DNA from: Euglena gracilis
Lineage: Eukaryota; Euglenida; Euglenophyceae; Euglenales
NCBI GenBank assembly: GCA_039621445.1
Contig: CP154957.1
Span: 17,430,595-17,494,594 of the forward strand
Direction: 5' to 3'
Length of the DNA stretch: 64,000 nt
The position numbers were made by a program, and so were the translations under genes. Below the pieces are notes generated by a model that worked only from the letters and a program-made list of their open reading frames with translations, had not been told where the DNA came from and searched no databases. Shown here piece by piece: positions 35,401 to 47,700 of the stretch. Numbering within the stretch: position 1 is the stretch's first letter; the number at the start of each line of letters is the position of its first letter.

Positions 35401-37049
35401 TTTATGTGGAAAACGCGTGCCTTTGGCTTCAGCAAACTTCTCCAACAAGGTCCTGAAACTGAAGCACCTGGAACTATAAAATTCAAATTGAATCGAAAAA
35501 AATATTGCATTTCCCCCACATTTTCACTAGCACTTGAGCATGTTTGATTTTCACATTCAGAGCAACTATCCCTCGATGCTCAGATTTTCAAAAAAATCGC
35601 TGTGATTGTTACAATCCCATTGGATTTCTTCACAACAAAGGGCTTTTGCATCCACAATTTTACCTGTCCTTTTATTTCTGACAATATTTTTTTCCCACGT
35701 TCAAAACTGCTTTATGGGTATGAATTGAGATTTGTTGAACTTCCCACGAATTTAAATTAGTGACGATTAATTTTTCCTGCTTTTTGGGATGTGCATTTAT
35801 TATTACTCAAGTGAAGGTATGCACATATTATGATACAGTTTTTGGGACAAGAACAATCCAAAGTACTGGCTTTCAGAACCCCCCACCTGTGCTTTAAATT
35901 ACATTTTAGGTCAATTTAGGCTTAAAATGACCCAAAATGTAGATGTTTGGCTGTGACTGGTTTTTTTCCCTAGAGTGACTGACTGGTTTTTGGTGCAAAC
36001 CTCCTCCCCCACAGGGGTCAGCAAAAAAGCCCCTAAAGTGACCCGGTGCCAAAGGCTCCAGCCGTCCGTGTGTCTGTCTATCCGTCCACTTGCCTCCCAA
36101 AAGACCGATTGAAATTCATTTCCGTTGGCCATTGGATGAGCCTATTTTCAGAGTTTCAAGAATTCTGACACAAGAAAATAGTCGAACATTGAAATGTTTA
36201 TTCAGGTTGAGGTGATGCACAATACACACAATACGCGCACAATATTTTGAAATGCACAAAGAGATTGTTGCTTTCTTTGAACGATTCCTCCACCCATAGC
36301 TGGCAGCGTGTTTAAGACGAAGTCAAGGAAAAAAACACACATCCTTTAAAAAAGCATTTTTTAAAATAAAATAAAAAGAAATGCCATTTGAGGATGAGGG
36401 GCAAAATATTTTACCTCAAATCTTAATTTTTTCCCCATCTCTGGAACTGGATCTGGACCACGTCAAGGCACCGGAACAATTTTGGGTTATTTTTTTCTGA
36501 TCAATTTCCCTTGGATTCCAGAGTGACCGACTCCCCCCCCCCCCGCCCGGGGACTTCGGTTTTGAAATTGGTGGTAGGGAGGGTCTTGACACCACTCTCC
36601 CAAATGCTGGGAGGGGATGTCGGGACTCCCCCCCCCTCGGAAGATCTTCCAAAAATAGCGAAAACATTTTTCTCATTGTTGAATGCATTGCCCTTCTTTT
36701 GGTGTTTTGTGGTTTTCCACATAAAAAATGTTCAAAGATGTTCAAAAATAAGCAGTTTTGGGTTTAGTTTCATTGCAAATCAGGGATTTTTGACCAATTT
36801 TGCCTGGCATATGGCCTTTTGCTTGTCCAAAAAGATTTCCAGGCCCTTCTCAGTTTGGAGGGGGGTCCGCCCCCCCCCCCCTCTGTGTCGGAGGGGGTCC
36901 GACCCCCCCCCCTCAAGCACCCCATTTATTCCTGCCATCAGAAAACACAATTTTGGGCACTTTTTGAGGTCCCTGAAAAATTTTCCGGCGCTTTGCGCCG
37001 GCTTTTTTTTCCCGGTGGGTCGACCCACCTTACCCCCCTAATGGATACC

Positions 37050-37430
37050 TTTGGGGGGTCCAGTCAGCCAGCGGCCTTTTTCCAGCCCTGGACTCCTCCC
37101 CATTGACGAGTTTATTGGTTTTGCAGCCGCCCAATGGGAGGCTGGACAGTAACACATTTTTGTCTGTCGGGGTGCAAAATTGGGCCAAAAATGGGCTGGA
37201 CAGAGCTGGCCAGATTGGGATCAAAGGAAAACCAATTTTTTCATAATTGGCATTTTTAAGGCACTGTGCAGTTTCGTTTTTTGGTGCCCGGTTCAACCCC
37301 GGCCCGGACCTAGTTCCATCCCTGACCCCAAGGGAAGGGGGGGGGGTGGTCGGCCAGCAGCCTTTTTTTTTTCAACAAGCCCAAATTTTCTGCACTCTGA
37401 GTTCAACCCCCCGGGGGGTCGCTAAGAGAC
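37050..37430 (+). repeat. Dispersed family R2, copy 2
   Basis: GGGGTCCAGTCAGCCAGCGG, core GGGGTGCAAAATTGGGCCAA, GGTGCCCGGTTCAACCCC, GGCCAGCAGCCTTTTT, ending in a split G/C run. Confidence 0.65.
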
Positions 37431-37749
37431 GCCCTGGTGGGGGGACTATTGATACAAACCATTACCAAACGTGGCGAACCAACTCTCTCCCACGAACGTC
37501 AGTGGGGGAGGGTCCGATGGATTTCCGAGGAGCCCTGCCCACCACCCCTGCGGTAAAGCTGGCCAGGTCCAGGCCGGGCCAGTCCCGGGGGCCTTATACT
37601 GTATCCCCCTCTGTCCGAGTGGGGCCGCCGTCAGGCACCGCACCACCGGGGGTGGCGGCCGGACAAGTCCATGCTGACCAGTGGGGCCTTGCTCACGGGT
37701 TGCAAAACGACCAGGACTCAGGGCGTAGCTTACGAAAATTTGGCCCCAC

Positions 37750-38110
37750 CCCCTGGGGGGTCCAGCCAGCCAGAAGCCTTTTTCCCAGCCCGGGACCCCC
37801 GCCCCCCTCAACGAGTTTTGGGCAGCTGGACAGTAGCAATTTTTTTTTGCTTTCGGTGATGCAAAAATGGGCCAAAAGTGGGTCAAAAATGGGCGAAAAA
37901 GAGTTGGGAAAGGGTCAAAAAAATCCATTTTTTTGGCATGGAAGTTTTTTGGAATATTTGCGCGATATTGATTTTTAGGTACCCGGTTCGACCAGGGTCG
38001 GGCCCAGCTCCAGCCAGGACCCTGTGGGGGGAGTGGGGGGGTCAGCAGCTTTTTACCAGCCAGCCCAAATTTTCCAGCCTCTTAGCTGGACCCCAGGGGG
38101 GTTGTAAAAA
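37750..38110 (+). repeat. Dispersed family R2, copy 3
   Basis: GGGGTCCAGCCAGCCAGAAG, core GGTGATGCAAAAATGGGCCA, TACCCGGTTCGACC, CAGGACCCTGTGGGG, CAGCAGCTTTTTACC. Confidence 0.65.
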
Positions 38111-39819
38111 AAGCCTGACTGGAATTTTCGGGGAGATTGTTCAGCATCGCCACAGGTCGTCAAGTGACGTCCAGTAAAGACGCCAGTCCAGAATCCCGAA
38201 CAGTCCACGCTCCGTTTTGGAAAAATCTCTCCGAGCAATTTATGACTGATGGAAGCAAGGTTTACAAGCCCAATTTCTTACCTGAATAAAAATTTGGCAT
38301 TATTTTGCATTCTTTTGGCATTTTCTGCTGAAGCCACGGACATGCAACAAAAAAAAGCACCACAAGCTGTGTGCTGTTTGGCACGCCTGCTGTATTTTGG
38401 CGCAACGGCCCCATCATCTGACGCTGTGACATTGTCCACCACCCAATTGTGGCCATGGGAGCGTTTTGAATGAGAATGTCCCACAGAAGAGGTTGAGGTG
38501 CCCCGAGCACCGTTGGGGCCGGGGCCCAGGGATTTTTTTCAGTGTGGACCGCCGGGGGGGGGCAGGGTAAAGGGTGGGGGGCAAACATTCTATTTTTAGG
38601 ACTTGTGGTGATTTTTCGGCCATTTTTTGTGGGTCCCCCGGGACCCCCCCCCCCGGGGGCCCCCCCCAGGGGGTGGGTGGGTGGGGGGACCCCCCCTCCC
38701 CCCCCCGGTCTTTAAAAAACCCCTGCCGGGGCCGTGCCCGGGTCGAGCCCCCCCCCCCCCCCCCCCGCCCCCCCCACCCGTACGCCCCACCACCACGCCA
38801 TCCCAGGATTGGCGGGGTGGGGGGTCCGAGCCCGGCCCCCACCGCCCCCCCCCCCCCCCCCCACCCCCCCCCTCCGTGGAATCCTCCTCCTGTCGTCGGC
38901 CCTTGGGGGCTGCGGCCGCGGCCGCCTCTTCGCACGGCCCGTGCGCCGCCGGCCGTGGGCCGCCCCCCACTGGGGCCTCGGCCCCCACGCCGCCGCCCCT
39001 GCGTTTGCTGCCGTGCGGTGCGTCTGCGGCAGCGGCGGCCTGGCCGGGGCGGGGCCCGTCGGGCAGCGCCCGAACGAGCAAATCCCCGTTGGCCGGGGGG
39101 GGGGGGGTTCTGGGAGGCACACTCATATCTTCGCCAACGGGAAGTCCTCTGGGGTAGAGTTTGGGTTCCGATGTCGAGTTCGAGGTGTTGGTTGCTGTAG
39201 AGCATGCATACCCCGCCCCCCCCCCCCAATAGAATCGATTACCCAACCGAATCGAAACACCCAACGGAAGCCCTGACCCGATAAGCACCCTCAAAAGAAC
39301 CCTCCCCTGCGATTTTAACCAAAATGTCAAATTGAACCCCCCTGTCCCTTCAAGGAGAGATTTGATTACTTTCAAAATTTGAATCCCTTTCAACCATTGC
39401 GGTATTGACTGCATGGGGGCTTCAACTCCGGGCGGGGGTTTATTTGGCTCCCTCTCGCGAAGCCCAAGTTCAGATGGCCTCGGGGGCATGTCCGGTGCTG
39501 GGTGGAATTCTCTGTGGGAAGCTGGGTCATGAAAAGACAACTCTGATGTGACACTCTGGGCATTTATAGGCTGAAAAGTACCTTCGAACTTTTGCTTCGG
39601 GCTGCAACCGCGTGCACACGTACACACGTATGTATCATATGACTGGGTTGTGAGGCCCCACCCACCCCTGCCAGATACTAGTCCACCACTGCCATTTACC
39701 CATAGCGGTGCAGCAACCTTAGGCAGCCCACCGCGCTCGATATGAGTGGCTCATCGACGGTCCCGCAACGGTCCCGCAATTCATTTGGTACTGGGAATGC
39801 CCACCCCGCAGTGCCGGCA

Positions 39820-40031
39820 CTGCGTGGCACTGCGGGCCGTTTAACCCACAGGCAAGCACCATAAATGACGTAGCCCCATGCAGGTATTTTTTGGTCATTC
39901 TTCGACGTTTCCAGCCAGAAGTGGCTGAATTGGACCAACAAGGCAAAAACTGCCCCAAACGACCAGAATTGCCTTTGATGACCTGAATGATGCAAAAAAA
40001 GGTGGTTTAACGGCCCGCAGCGCCACGCAGT
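39820..40031 (+). repeat. Inverted repeat around GGGCCGTTTAACC
   Basis: CACTGCGGGCCGTTTAACC at about 39829-39847 and GGTTTAACGGCCCGCAGC at about 40003-40021 are inverted copies; further GTGCCACGCGGTGCC units follow to 40075. Confidence 0.75.
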
Positions 40032-41774
40032 GCACACACAGTGCCACGTGGTGCCACGCGGTGCCGCAACTGCGGGGAGGGCATCCCCATTATTTATCTA
40101 TAACTTTTTGCATATAATAGCCAATTCAGTTCTGAAGTTGGTGCTCTGGTAGTGGACGGACTCTTCCAGCCAAGAGTTTGATCCGTTGTTTTGGATGGAC
40201 GTTGCGTGCGTTTTCCTGCATCCTGCACCCTTCATGAACCAGGGCTTATTATGGTTATACATGTCCCTGAGGTGACAGGCATCCCATACAAGGAAAGTAT
40301 TTCAATTTGATATGCAGCCGTAAAGCATCGCACCTGTATTGAAGGTTGAAAAGGTGACCACACCCTTGTTTGGCTTGCCCAAGAAGGGTGTGCTCTTGTA
40401 GTGGATGTTCTTTTGGGACTCTTCCCTTGTGGAAACCTCTTTCTTCTTCTCTATTAATTGGGGGGAAAGTTTTTTGTGTTTTATGTTGTTGTTGTTGTTG
40501 TTTAAAAAAACAACAACAGCAGCACAACATACCCCTCCAAAATCTGGTCATCTTACACACCAGAAGTCAAAAATTTGAAGCACCACTTTTTTTAATCCAT
40601 CCAGGAGTTTCCCACTCCCCCTTATGTCCAACGAACATTCAGGTGACATAAAATTCAGTCGAAACAGGGGGGGGGTATCCATTGGACCAGGGTGTTTGTT
40701 GGACACAGGTTGTTCCCTCATACTGACAACAGAGCTTTAAAAGAAAATTCACCTTTTTTTCCCTACCTCCTGCAGTCAAATTTGCCCCCACCCTCTCTTT
40801 AACTTCTTTTCACTCCTTGATTGATGATTCCCCCATTTTCGGGCTTTTCAGGCATCTAGTTTCTGGCCTGCCGCCGAACTTGGCCCCCAAAATTTATCCT
40901 AGGGCTCTGCATTCAAACATCCCGTGATCCCTTGGTCAAGAATGGGAACAATTACAATCTGCGCGCCCTGTCAATGTCAGTGTGGCTTCTTGGTGCAATG
41001 TGGCAAACAGTCGACATTTTGCCCTCAGTCAATGCGCCAGTGGTACTTATTTATGGCATTCATTCTCTGACACCAGCCGCAGCGCGTGCACACATGTACC
41101 ATTCCCATGGCTGTGAGTATATACCTCCTCCCCGTCAGCTGCCTGGTCTATCTTTTAACTGGGGTTTCGCGATTTATTTGCCTTGTATTGCGCTTGCTGT
41201 CCCATGGGGCTCCATCTGAGGAATTATGAGAGAAGGTCTGGAGGAATAAATAGCATTTCGTCAATGCACAGGGGGGTATGCTTCTCCCACCATATCCTCC
41301 GATTATTGCCTGCTCTCCCCAGGCAACACATTGGATTTTTTTTGCCGTTTTTAAGATATTTCAACCAAGTCCAAAATCAAGAAATGCGGGTGGTCAAGTA
41401 ATGGTAGGGGGTTGGGGTGAGAGCTAGATTTCGAGTACCAACACTTCAAGACCCCTTCAGCGAACCAAAAGTTTCCAATGCAAGACTTGAATGAAACCTC
41501 AAAAGCAAAGCGTTTTTATTAACATTTCGTTCCTTATTTGATTGGATAATTGCGGAAAGTTTGTGTCATCCCCCATTCCCCATCCATCAACAAGGCAGGG
41601 GCCAAATATGCAACATTGAAAGAAAAAATCGCGATGTAATTGCATTGTCAACGAAAGCAACCATTTTTTTTTGAATTTTCTCTCCAACCTTCCATTGGGC
41701 TGCTTTGTGAGAACCGCTAAAATGAGGGGAGGTGGAGGCTGCAGCGATCTCTGTCGTCACGCCCCCCCCCCCCA

Positions 41775-41786
41775 GCACCCCCTCCG
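41775..41786 (+). other. Probable splice-acceptor/leader-addition site before the inositol synthase ATG
   Basis: A run of C ending in AG at 41774-41775 lies 11 bases before the start codon. In euglenids most mRNAs receive a trans-spliced leader at such an AG, so this may be the leader acceptor; a 5' UTR intron is the alternative. Confidence 0.4.
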
Positions 41787-44700
41787 ATGTCGGCCCCCGC
41801 CCTCACCCATTCCTCCCAATGCGGCGTGCCGTCCCTCGCCAAGGACAAGAGGAAGCTCATCCACGTGGACAGCCCCAACGTGGAGTACACCGAGACCGAG
41901 ATCCTCTCCAAGGTGCGGACCTCTCCCATTCTGTGCACATGGGAGTTGTGTTTGGCGATGACCGAGGGAGCCTCCAGAAAGTTTTCAATCAACATTTAAT
42001 TTGGTCGTCCACAAACTCATTTTGCTTTTGCATTTGGGTGGTTGCAGTCTAGATTTTTTTTTGCATTGGGTTGCTTTTAACCCGATACTCTGGGGTTTTT
42101 GCATCTCGTCGCAATGTCACAGTGAGGGTGGTTGGCCTCCTCCCATTGCAAGGGAGGTTCAGGGCTGAACAGGAACCCCCGAAACGCTATTGGTGGTGAA
42201 GGGCGGGGGTCATACATCTCTCTAAGGTTTTGCGAACCCCCCCGGGGGGGAGCGGCTGCAGCCAGCCCCGATTTGGGCCCAGCCCAGCCGCAGCAGCACC
42301 CCCGGGGGGGGGGGTGCTGCTAGCCCAGCTAGCCAGCCCCTTTTTTGGGGGTCCAGCCCAAAATTTTTCGGCGCAAAGCGCCGAATTTTTTTGAAAAATT
42401 GTGTTCAAAAGTGGCCAAAAATGGGGTTTGGGGGGCGTTTGGGGCATTTTTGGGGGGTTTCAGATGCATCATTTTTTTCAAAACTGTGTTCTGCAGGTCC
42501 TTTTTTTTGCATTTTTCTGATTTCAGTCCAGCTCGCCCCGGTGCGGGACCAGCGGGGTCCAGCCCCCCCCCCCCCGGGGGGGCGGGCTAGCCAGCCCAAA
42601 TTTCTAGCCAGCCCAAATTTCTAGCCCTAGCCCAGCACCCCCCCCCGGGGTCCTTAAAGAGATGTATGGCGGGGGTCGACCCCCCCCCCCATCCCGGGGC
42701 GTGATGGGGGGGCCGACTCTCTCTCCCCCACCCTCCACCTCTTCCCTTCTTTCCGGATTTTTTTTCGCCCAATTTTGGGTCAAATTCCACCGATCGGTCC
42801 CACCCCCGTCGCCCTGAGCTGCAGCCCCGGGGAGGTCCCGTGCTCACTTCCCCAACAGTACGAGTACCACCACAACGTGACGGAGGTGGTGGAGGACGTG
42901 CTGCGGGTTCGGCCGAAGACGATTCGCCTCAACTTCCGAACGCAGCGCAGAGTGCCCAAGACCGGTATTTGTGTTATGCAGTACGTGACAGTAGCAACGC
43001 CGAGCAGAGGCGCTTTTAAGCAGATGTTCTGGCGGGGATGGACACCGTGGAGTTTGGGGGAATTTGGGGCCGGGGGGACTTGCTCAGGCCTGGCTGGGAC
43101 CCGACACCACCCCACGGGGACTGGTATGAGCGGACACTCATAACGCAACGTCTCCTCTCAGGACGTTGTGCTCGGCACCTCTGGGTTGCATTTGGAACCT
43201 TCTTGCGAACCTTGCCAGCAGACAGGGTTTGGACCTGCTGGTTCCTCGTGCCTCACTGGACTCTGCACCAATGACGCCAGCCCCCCCCCCCCCCCCCGGC
43301 CTGGAATCTCCCACGCCCCCCGCCGCAGGGGTGATGTTCGTCGGGTGGGGCGGCAACAACGGGTCGACAGTGACCGGCGGCCTCATCGCCAACCGCCTCA
43401 ACATCCACTGGCGCACGAAGGCCGGCATGCGTGGCCCGGACTTCTTCGGGTCCATGACGCAGGTGCCAGCCGAGCCACCCCCCTGGGGGGGGGTCCCCCA
43501 GGGGGGAGTGGGATATACTTTGCAGCGCCAAAGGTGCCGACAAGTTTTGAAAAAAGTGCTATTTTTAGCACTTTTTGCAATTTTTGCCATTTTCGAGGAA
43601 AAGTGAATGGGTCCCGGGACCCCCCCCCTCCCGCCTTAAAAAAACCCCTGGTCGGGATGGTCGGGGGCTGGGACCATGGGGGGTTCATGGCTTTGGGGAG
43701 GAGTCGAGAATGCCTTCCACCCCCTGCCTTGCGCGGGCATCATCCTTCTGAGGCTGATGGTGCTGATGATTCAATCGGTTATTAATGAACGATGAGCATT
43801 ATTTTAAGCGAATAACACGTCAGCAACATTTTTAAGCAAATAACACAACGGACCTGCAACGTAACTGACCTTTGGGTGCCAAGACTCCCTCTGGGCATTT
43901 CAAGGCACTTAAAAAAATCTTTAAAACCTGAAAAGCCTAAAGAAATTCTGTTCAAAATGCTTTAAAAATACATCAACACCAACTTTTTAATATTTCCAGG
44001 TGCGAAGCGGCGGTAAGTGTCTGCCCCCCAATCGCAAATTGCATGCATATTGTGTTTGTTTGTGCTTATTTGCCTTTTTTGTGTTTTTTTTTCATGTTTT
44101 CGTCGCGTTTTTCGAGTCCCAGGAGTACCCCTGTGGTCTTTGCTACGTAAAAATGGCTGCCTTAACCTTGATTTTGCGTTTAGCCCAAGTTATGCCCATT
44201 TTACTGGCCAAGTTTCCAAAATAGAATGGACCGTAAACCGGCGGAAAATTTATTTCCCACAAAAAGCTTATTTGGAAATGATCCCCCCGTGCTGGCGAGT
44301 CATCAGACGGGTGACCAATGGCCCGTCTGTTGGGCGACCCAATGGCAGAAATCAATCCCGTACAACCCCCTATCTGACTTGGCTTTCCCAGTAGCTCCAC
44401 GGCTAGCCGAAGTTAAGCCCCAAATCCACAGGACCGTTTCTTTTTGAATTTTTATTGGTTTTATGTTTGTTATGATATCATTTATTACCATTCATCTATT
44501 TTATTGTATTTAGTTCTTTTCTTTTTTTAGGCATTTCTTTTTATTGATTCCCTTTTCCTTAATGTTAGTTTTTCCCCTAAAAGCGTTGATATTTCTCATA
44601 TTTTTCTGCAGAGCTCAGCTGATTAATGATTGCAAGTCGAGGTTTGGTGGTTGGGCCCGTGTGGTTTTAAACATTTTAGCAAACAAAAAGGGTTTGCCAG

Positions 44701-47700
44701 AGGTCGCACTCCTGTCATTCCCCATCCCGGTGTTGCAATAACGTGTATGAAGAAGGATTGAAGCAGCACCCCATAGCGACATGGCAAGAAGGGTCCTTCA
44801 GTGGCATCATCGCTGCGTTTTCTGAACCCGCGAGTCCACCTTTGCCCGCCCCGCCCCCCGCCCCACCCCCCCAGACCAGCACCATCCGCATCGGCGCCAC
44901 GGACCCAGCGCTCGGGCCGCAGCGGGACTACAACGTGCCGTTCTTCAGCCTGGTGCCCATGGTCGACCCGGTGGACCTCGTGGTGGGGGGCTGGACAGGG
45001 CGGCCGGCGGGGGTTGTTGGGAAACGCCGTTAGGAGCACCCAGCTGGCTGGTGGTGCTGAAGCGAAATACCCACAGAAATGGTTTCACCCCTTTTAGCTC
45101 ATGGCAAACCCTGCACGGAGGCGCGAGGGTCATGGTCTTTTGTTGGCCCTGGACTGCGCCACCCTGAGGTCGGGACATCAACAAGGCCAATTTGGGCGAT
45201 GCCATGCGACGGGCGCAGGTGTGCACCAAATGCCAGGAGAGTCCAAATTTGGAAGGTCGAACCCTTCAGTTCTTTGCAAAACCAGTGGGTCACACGTCAC
45301 GTCACACGTCACAGTGTGACCATTTCAGGTCTGAAAATTGTTTTCCGATTCACCGGAACCTGTTGAAAACAGCCCAATCAAGATAATGGGGCAAAACAAA
45401 TGTTTGTTCTACATCGAGTAGGCGGAAAGGTGCGCCAATGGCATTTCCTGTGCCCCCTCCTTTCTTCCGCTCTCCACCACAGGTGTTCGACGTGTCCCTC
45501 CAGGAGCAGCTCTACCCCCACATGAAGGACCTGCAGCCCCTCCCCAGCATGTATTACCCCGACTTCATCGCCGCTGCCCTGGGCTGCCTCTCCCTGCGAT
45601 GGCCACCGCATATGGGCCGGGGAAAACACAGAGAAAGGAACATTGATCCAAGAAATCGGGCAACTGAAAAATAGGTGGAAATAATGGCGGGGTTGCGTGA
45701 TTTTACGCGGTTAAATGTGATTTGTGTGGTTGGAATGGTCCTGCGTGATTTATATGCCACACATTTATATTCCCTGGCCTGGGGGTCAGGAATATATGGG
45801 AAGCCCATTGGTTTTGAGGTAGGTGGTAGGAAGGGGTTCTGGCCATACCATTGCATAAGGTGTGTCCGACCCCAACCCCCGGAGGGGGTGATTTATTGGT
45901 TCAGAGTGGCTCATTGGATTCTGGCTCCAGACCCTGGTCTTGGTGGCCGGTGTCGTAAACAAGGTAAGTCCCGCCAGGCTCCGGCCACCTCCACAAAAAC
46001 AGACAAAAAGGGCCAGAGGCGAAAAAAAAGCGCCAGGCTAGAAGAAGGGATAAACGGCACCAAACAAACAGCCACATGGGGGCAAACAGCACACAGGGGG
46101 TGGGGTCGGCCAGGAATGGCCGAAAGTGGCCACCCGAAGGCGTCGGAATTTTTTTGGATTTTGACAAATATCCATTGATTTCAGGCCATTTTGGCCTAAG
46201 TGGCCAAAGTGACCGACCCCCGGGGGGGGGGGGGTAGGAAGTGGTCACTGGTTTTTAAAAAGTGACTGACTGGGTTTTTTTGAAAGTGGAAAGTGACCAC
46301 CTCCCCCCCCAGGGGGTCGGTATGCAATGGTATGGTCCCAACTCCCCCTTATGTTCCTGCGGGGGGTGCAGCTCCAACGCCCTCCCCTCCTGTGTGCACT
46401 GTGGCTGTTTTTTTGGTGCCTTTTATCCCTTCTTCCAACGCCCTCCCCTCCCTTGGGGCCGCCCTGACAACAACCAGGAAGACCGCGCGGACAACGTGCT
46501 GGCGGGGAAGCGGGCCGACCACCTCGCCAAGATCCGGTGCGTGGTTCGGCATGGCCGCTCCCTCCCATGGGCCTTGTCCTGGCCTTCTTGTTGGGCAGTG
46601 TGTGGAGCTGTGGAAGGATGAAGCGTTGCGACATTGTTTTGCCTCAAATCTCTGACGTCCAAGGACATTTTTTGGCATTTTTTCTCCTCAATCTGTTCTC
46701 CAGCTGGTCATGGGTGTCTTGTCCATCACTTTCACTTATGGTGCATGACATGTTTTTTTTGGCATAAATGTGTGTTTCGAGCGGGAGATTCGCCGGGTGC
46801 TCTGAATCAGACGGTCTTTCGGCTGTCTTCACCCCACCCATCCGCCACTGTCTCATCAGGCAGGACATTCGGGATTTCAAAGCCCAGAATGGATTGGCGC
46901 AGACCATTGCTGATACAATGTCGACACAACGCTTTGAAAATGAAGGCGCACCATCCTTTGTTTTGCATGGTTTGATTTGGGCAAAGTCGCACTGGATACT
47001 GAAGCCAGCAGAATACTGAAGCCAGCACTGGACACTGAAGCCAGCAGAATTTGCTGAGGTTTAAATGTCTGCTGCCAGAGCTTCTCCAGTTTGCTTTCTG
47101 GTGGTGGCCCTGTTCTGCCTCCCTCTCCCCCCCCCAGCAAAGAGAATTGAAACTGGACGGAAGACGTGTGTCTGTTGACATTGTGGTATTTTCTCGGGAC
47201 ACTCTCGGGAAGCAATGGCTTGGCATGGACACCGTCATCGTGCTGTGGACCGCCAACACAGAGCGGTTCACCGGTCCTGTGTTCTGTGTTCACACCCACC
47301 AACCCCACATGTGAATGCCACCACCATGTCGACAATATGAACTTCTTTTGTTTGAACCGTTCGGGCTGACCCACAGTGGCTCATTGCTGTCTCCGTCGCG
47401 GCTGCCGGCTGTTGCGGCAGGGGTGGGATTGGTCCCGGCAATTCTGCCGCAAGTTTTTCTTCAAATTCCCGCAAGTTCCGCCCGTTTTCCATTCTTCTCG
47501 CCCAATGTTTGTCGAAAGCCTCACACATGGATTCGCTGGGAATGGGCCAGCCCGACCCCCCCCCCAACCCTCTTCCACCTCACCCCCCCCCCTTCGTTCG
47601 CAGACGTGCGGGCGGGGCTGAACATGACCGCGGATGAGCTGCTGCGGTCCATCGAGCTGGACGACGAGGAGGTGTCCCCCAGCCAGGTCTTTGCCGTGGC

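Larger units (their letters stand above)
21421..41774. other. 20-kb stretch with no supportable gene
   Basis: Beyond the listed repeats I see no conserved domain on either strand. GC-rich open stretches at 32560-32900 and 38740-39130 have exon-like composition but are Pro/Ala/Gly low-complexity, open on both strands, and lack clear paired splice sites. It could be intergenic, or very long introns of the kinase gene or another gene. Confidence 0.55.

Noticed and set aside
38596-39627. 343-codon minus-strand frame
   Set aside because: Dominated by poly-Gly/Ala/Pro from G/C homopolymers and a family R1 fragment; no conserved motif. Only the central island is kept as a low-interest finding.
44990-45168. 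GC-AG intron solution for inositol synthase intron 4
   Set aside because: It is phase-compatible but would change the invariant Trp of GGWDI to Arg; the nonconventional solution keeps Trp and has 8 of 9 paired end bases.
47051-47273. Longer inositol synthase exon starting at the CCCAG near 47138
   Set aside because: It has a good acceptor and open frame but would insert about 30 unrelated residues in the core of the enzyme, and no phase-matching donor exists upstream; the short exon 47228-47273 fits the family exactly.
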